Assembly (NCBI GenBank): GCA_026991065.1
Contig: JALXCG010000519.1
Location: 1 to 5,485 of the forward strand
From: Gemmatimonadota bacterium
Lineage (GTDB): Bacteria > GCA-2686955
Direction: 5' to 3'
DNA length: 5,485 bases
Part shown: positions 5,428 through 5,485 of the stretch, piece by piece
Numbering within the stretch: the first letter of the stretch is position 1
How the letters are laid out: each line of letters begins with the position of its first letter
Position numbers and translations under genes: made by a program
Notes under the pieces: model-generated
What the model was told of the DNA's origin: nothing
What the model saw: only the letters and a program-made list of their open reading frames with translations
The model's database searches: none

Positions 5428-5485
5428 ATGCCCAATCTCCGCCTTCTTCTGGTCGACGATGAGGTCGACTTTCTGCGTACTACCG
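5428..5485 (+). CDS. Response regulator receiver domain, partial (N-terminal 19 residues)
   Basis: The ATG at 5428 is preceded at 4 bases by GGAAG. It opens a frame reading MPNLRLLLVDDEVDFLRTT before the window ends. The hydrophobic strand LRLLLV followed by an acidic DDE triad and a hydrophobic DFL is the hallmark beginning of a CheY-like receiver domain. Asp10 and Asp11 would be the Mg2+-binding acidic pair; the phosphoacceptor Asp lies beyond the window. The output domain, and so the regulated process, cannot be seen. Overlapping frames here are GC-rich and lack family features. The protein is divergent from pepA and could share its upstream regulatory region. Confidence 0.8.
   Translation, partial: MPNLRLLLVDDEVDFLRTT

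Noticed and set aside
1-5485. CRISPR array, insertion sequence, tRNA or toxin-antitoxin module
   Set aside because: I found no regularly spaced near-identical repeats of CRISPR size, no transposase motif or terminal inverted repeat pair, no tRNA-like cloverleaf with a TpsiC segment, and no paired small genes.

Overview
This window comes from a GC-rich, Gram-negative bacterial chromosome. The evidence for Gram-negative is a protein with a Sec signal peptide and a C-terminal outer-membrane beta-barrel signal ending in Phe. All other genes are housekeeping or regulatory types. I cannot place the organism to genus. The barrel protein and the small methyltransferase look proteobacterial to me. The glycyl-tRNA synthetase is the homodimeric type, which is unusual in most Proteobacteria, and the M17 aminopeptidase has an N-terminal domain that does not resemble the E. 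coli one. I see no mobile element, CRISPR array, tRNA, rRNA or defence system.

Layout, left to right. Bases 1-427 (minus) hold the N-terminal two thirds of protein-L-isoaspartate O-methyltransferase (pcm), cut by the window edge. A 50-bp divergent spacer with an AT-rich perfect palindrome separates it from a two-gene plus-strand unit: a class I SAM-dependent methyltransferase (478-1047) overlapping by 4 bp an outer-membrane beta-barrel protein of unknown function (1044-1709). An 89-bp convergent spacer follows. Then comes a minus-strand pair read right to left: pepA (M17 leucyl aminopeptidase, start 5039) and, 55 bp downstream of its stop, glyQS (start TTG at 3358). At the right edge the first 19 codons of a response-regulator receiver domain begin at 5428 on the plus strand.

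The 388-bp divergent region between pepA and the response regulator (5040-5427) is the only sizeable non-coding stretch and the most structured part of the window. It contains a candidate extended -10 promoter facing pepA (5230-5202), immediately followed by a GC-rich hairpin with a T-rich tail (5193-5157). It also has three copies of an 8-bp direct repeat spaced 35 and 34 bp apart (5210, 5245, 5279). Facing the response regulator is a weak candidate promoter (5313-5341), then an 11-bp perfect inverted repeat whose right arm can alternatively pair with a third segment next to the ribosome binding site.

Functionally, pcm (repair of damaged aspartyl residues), pepA (peptide turnover) and glyQS (translation) are general protein-economy genes. 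The methyltransferase and barrel protein are probably co-translated, but no shared pathway is evident. No previously undescribed system is convincingly present. The best leads are the non-coding structures at 5157-5415 and the methyltransferase/barrel coupling.
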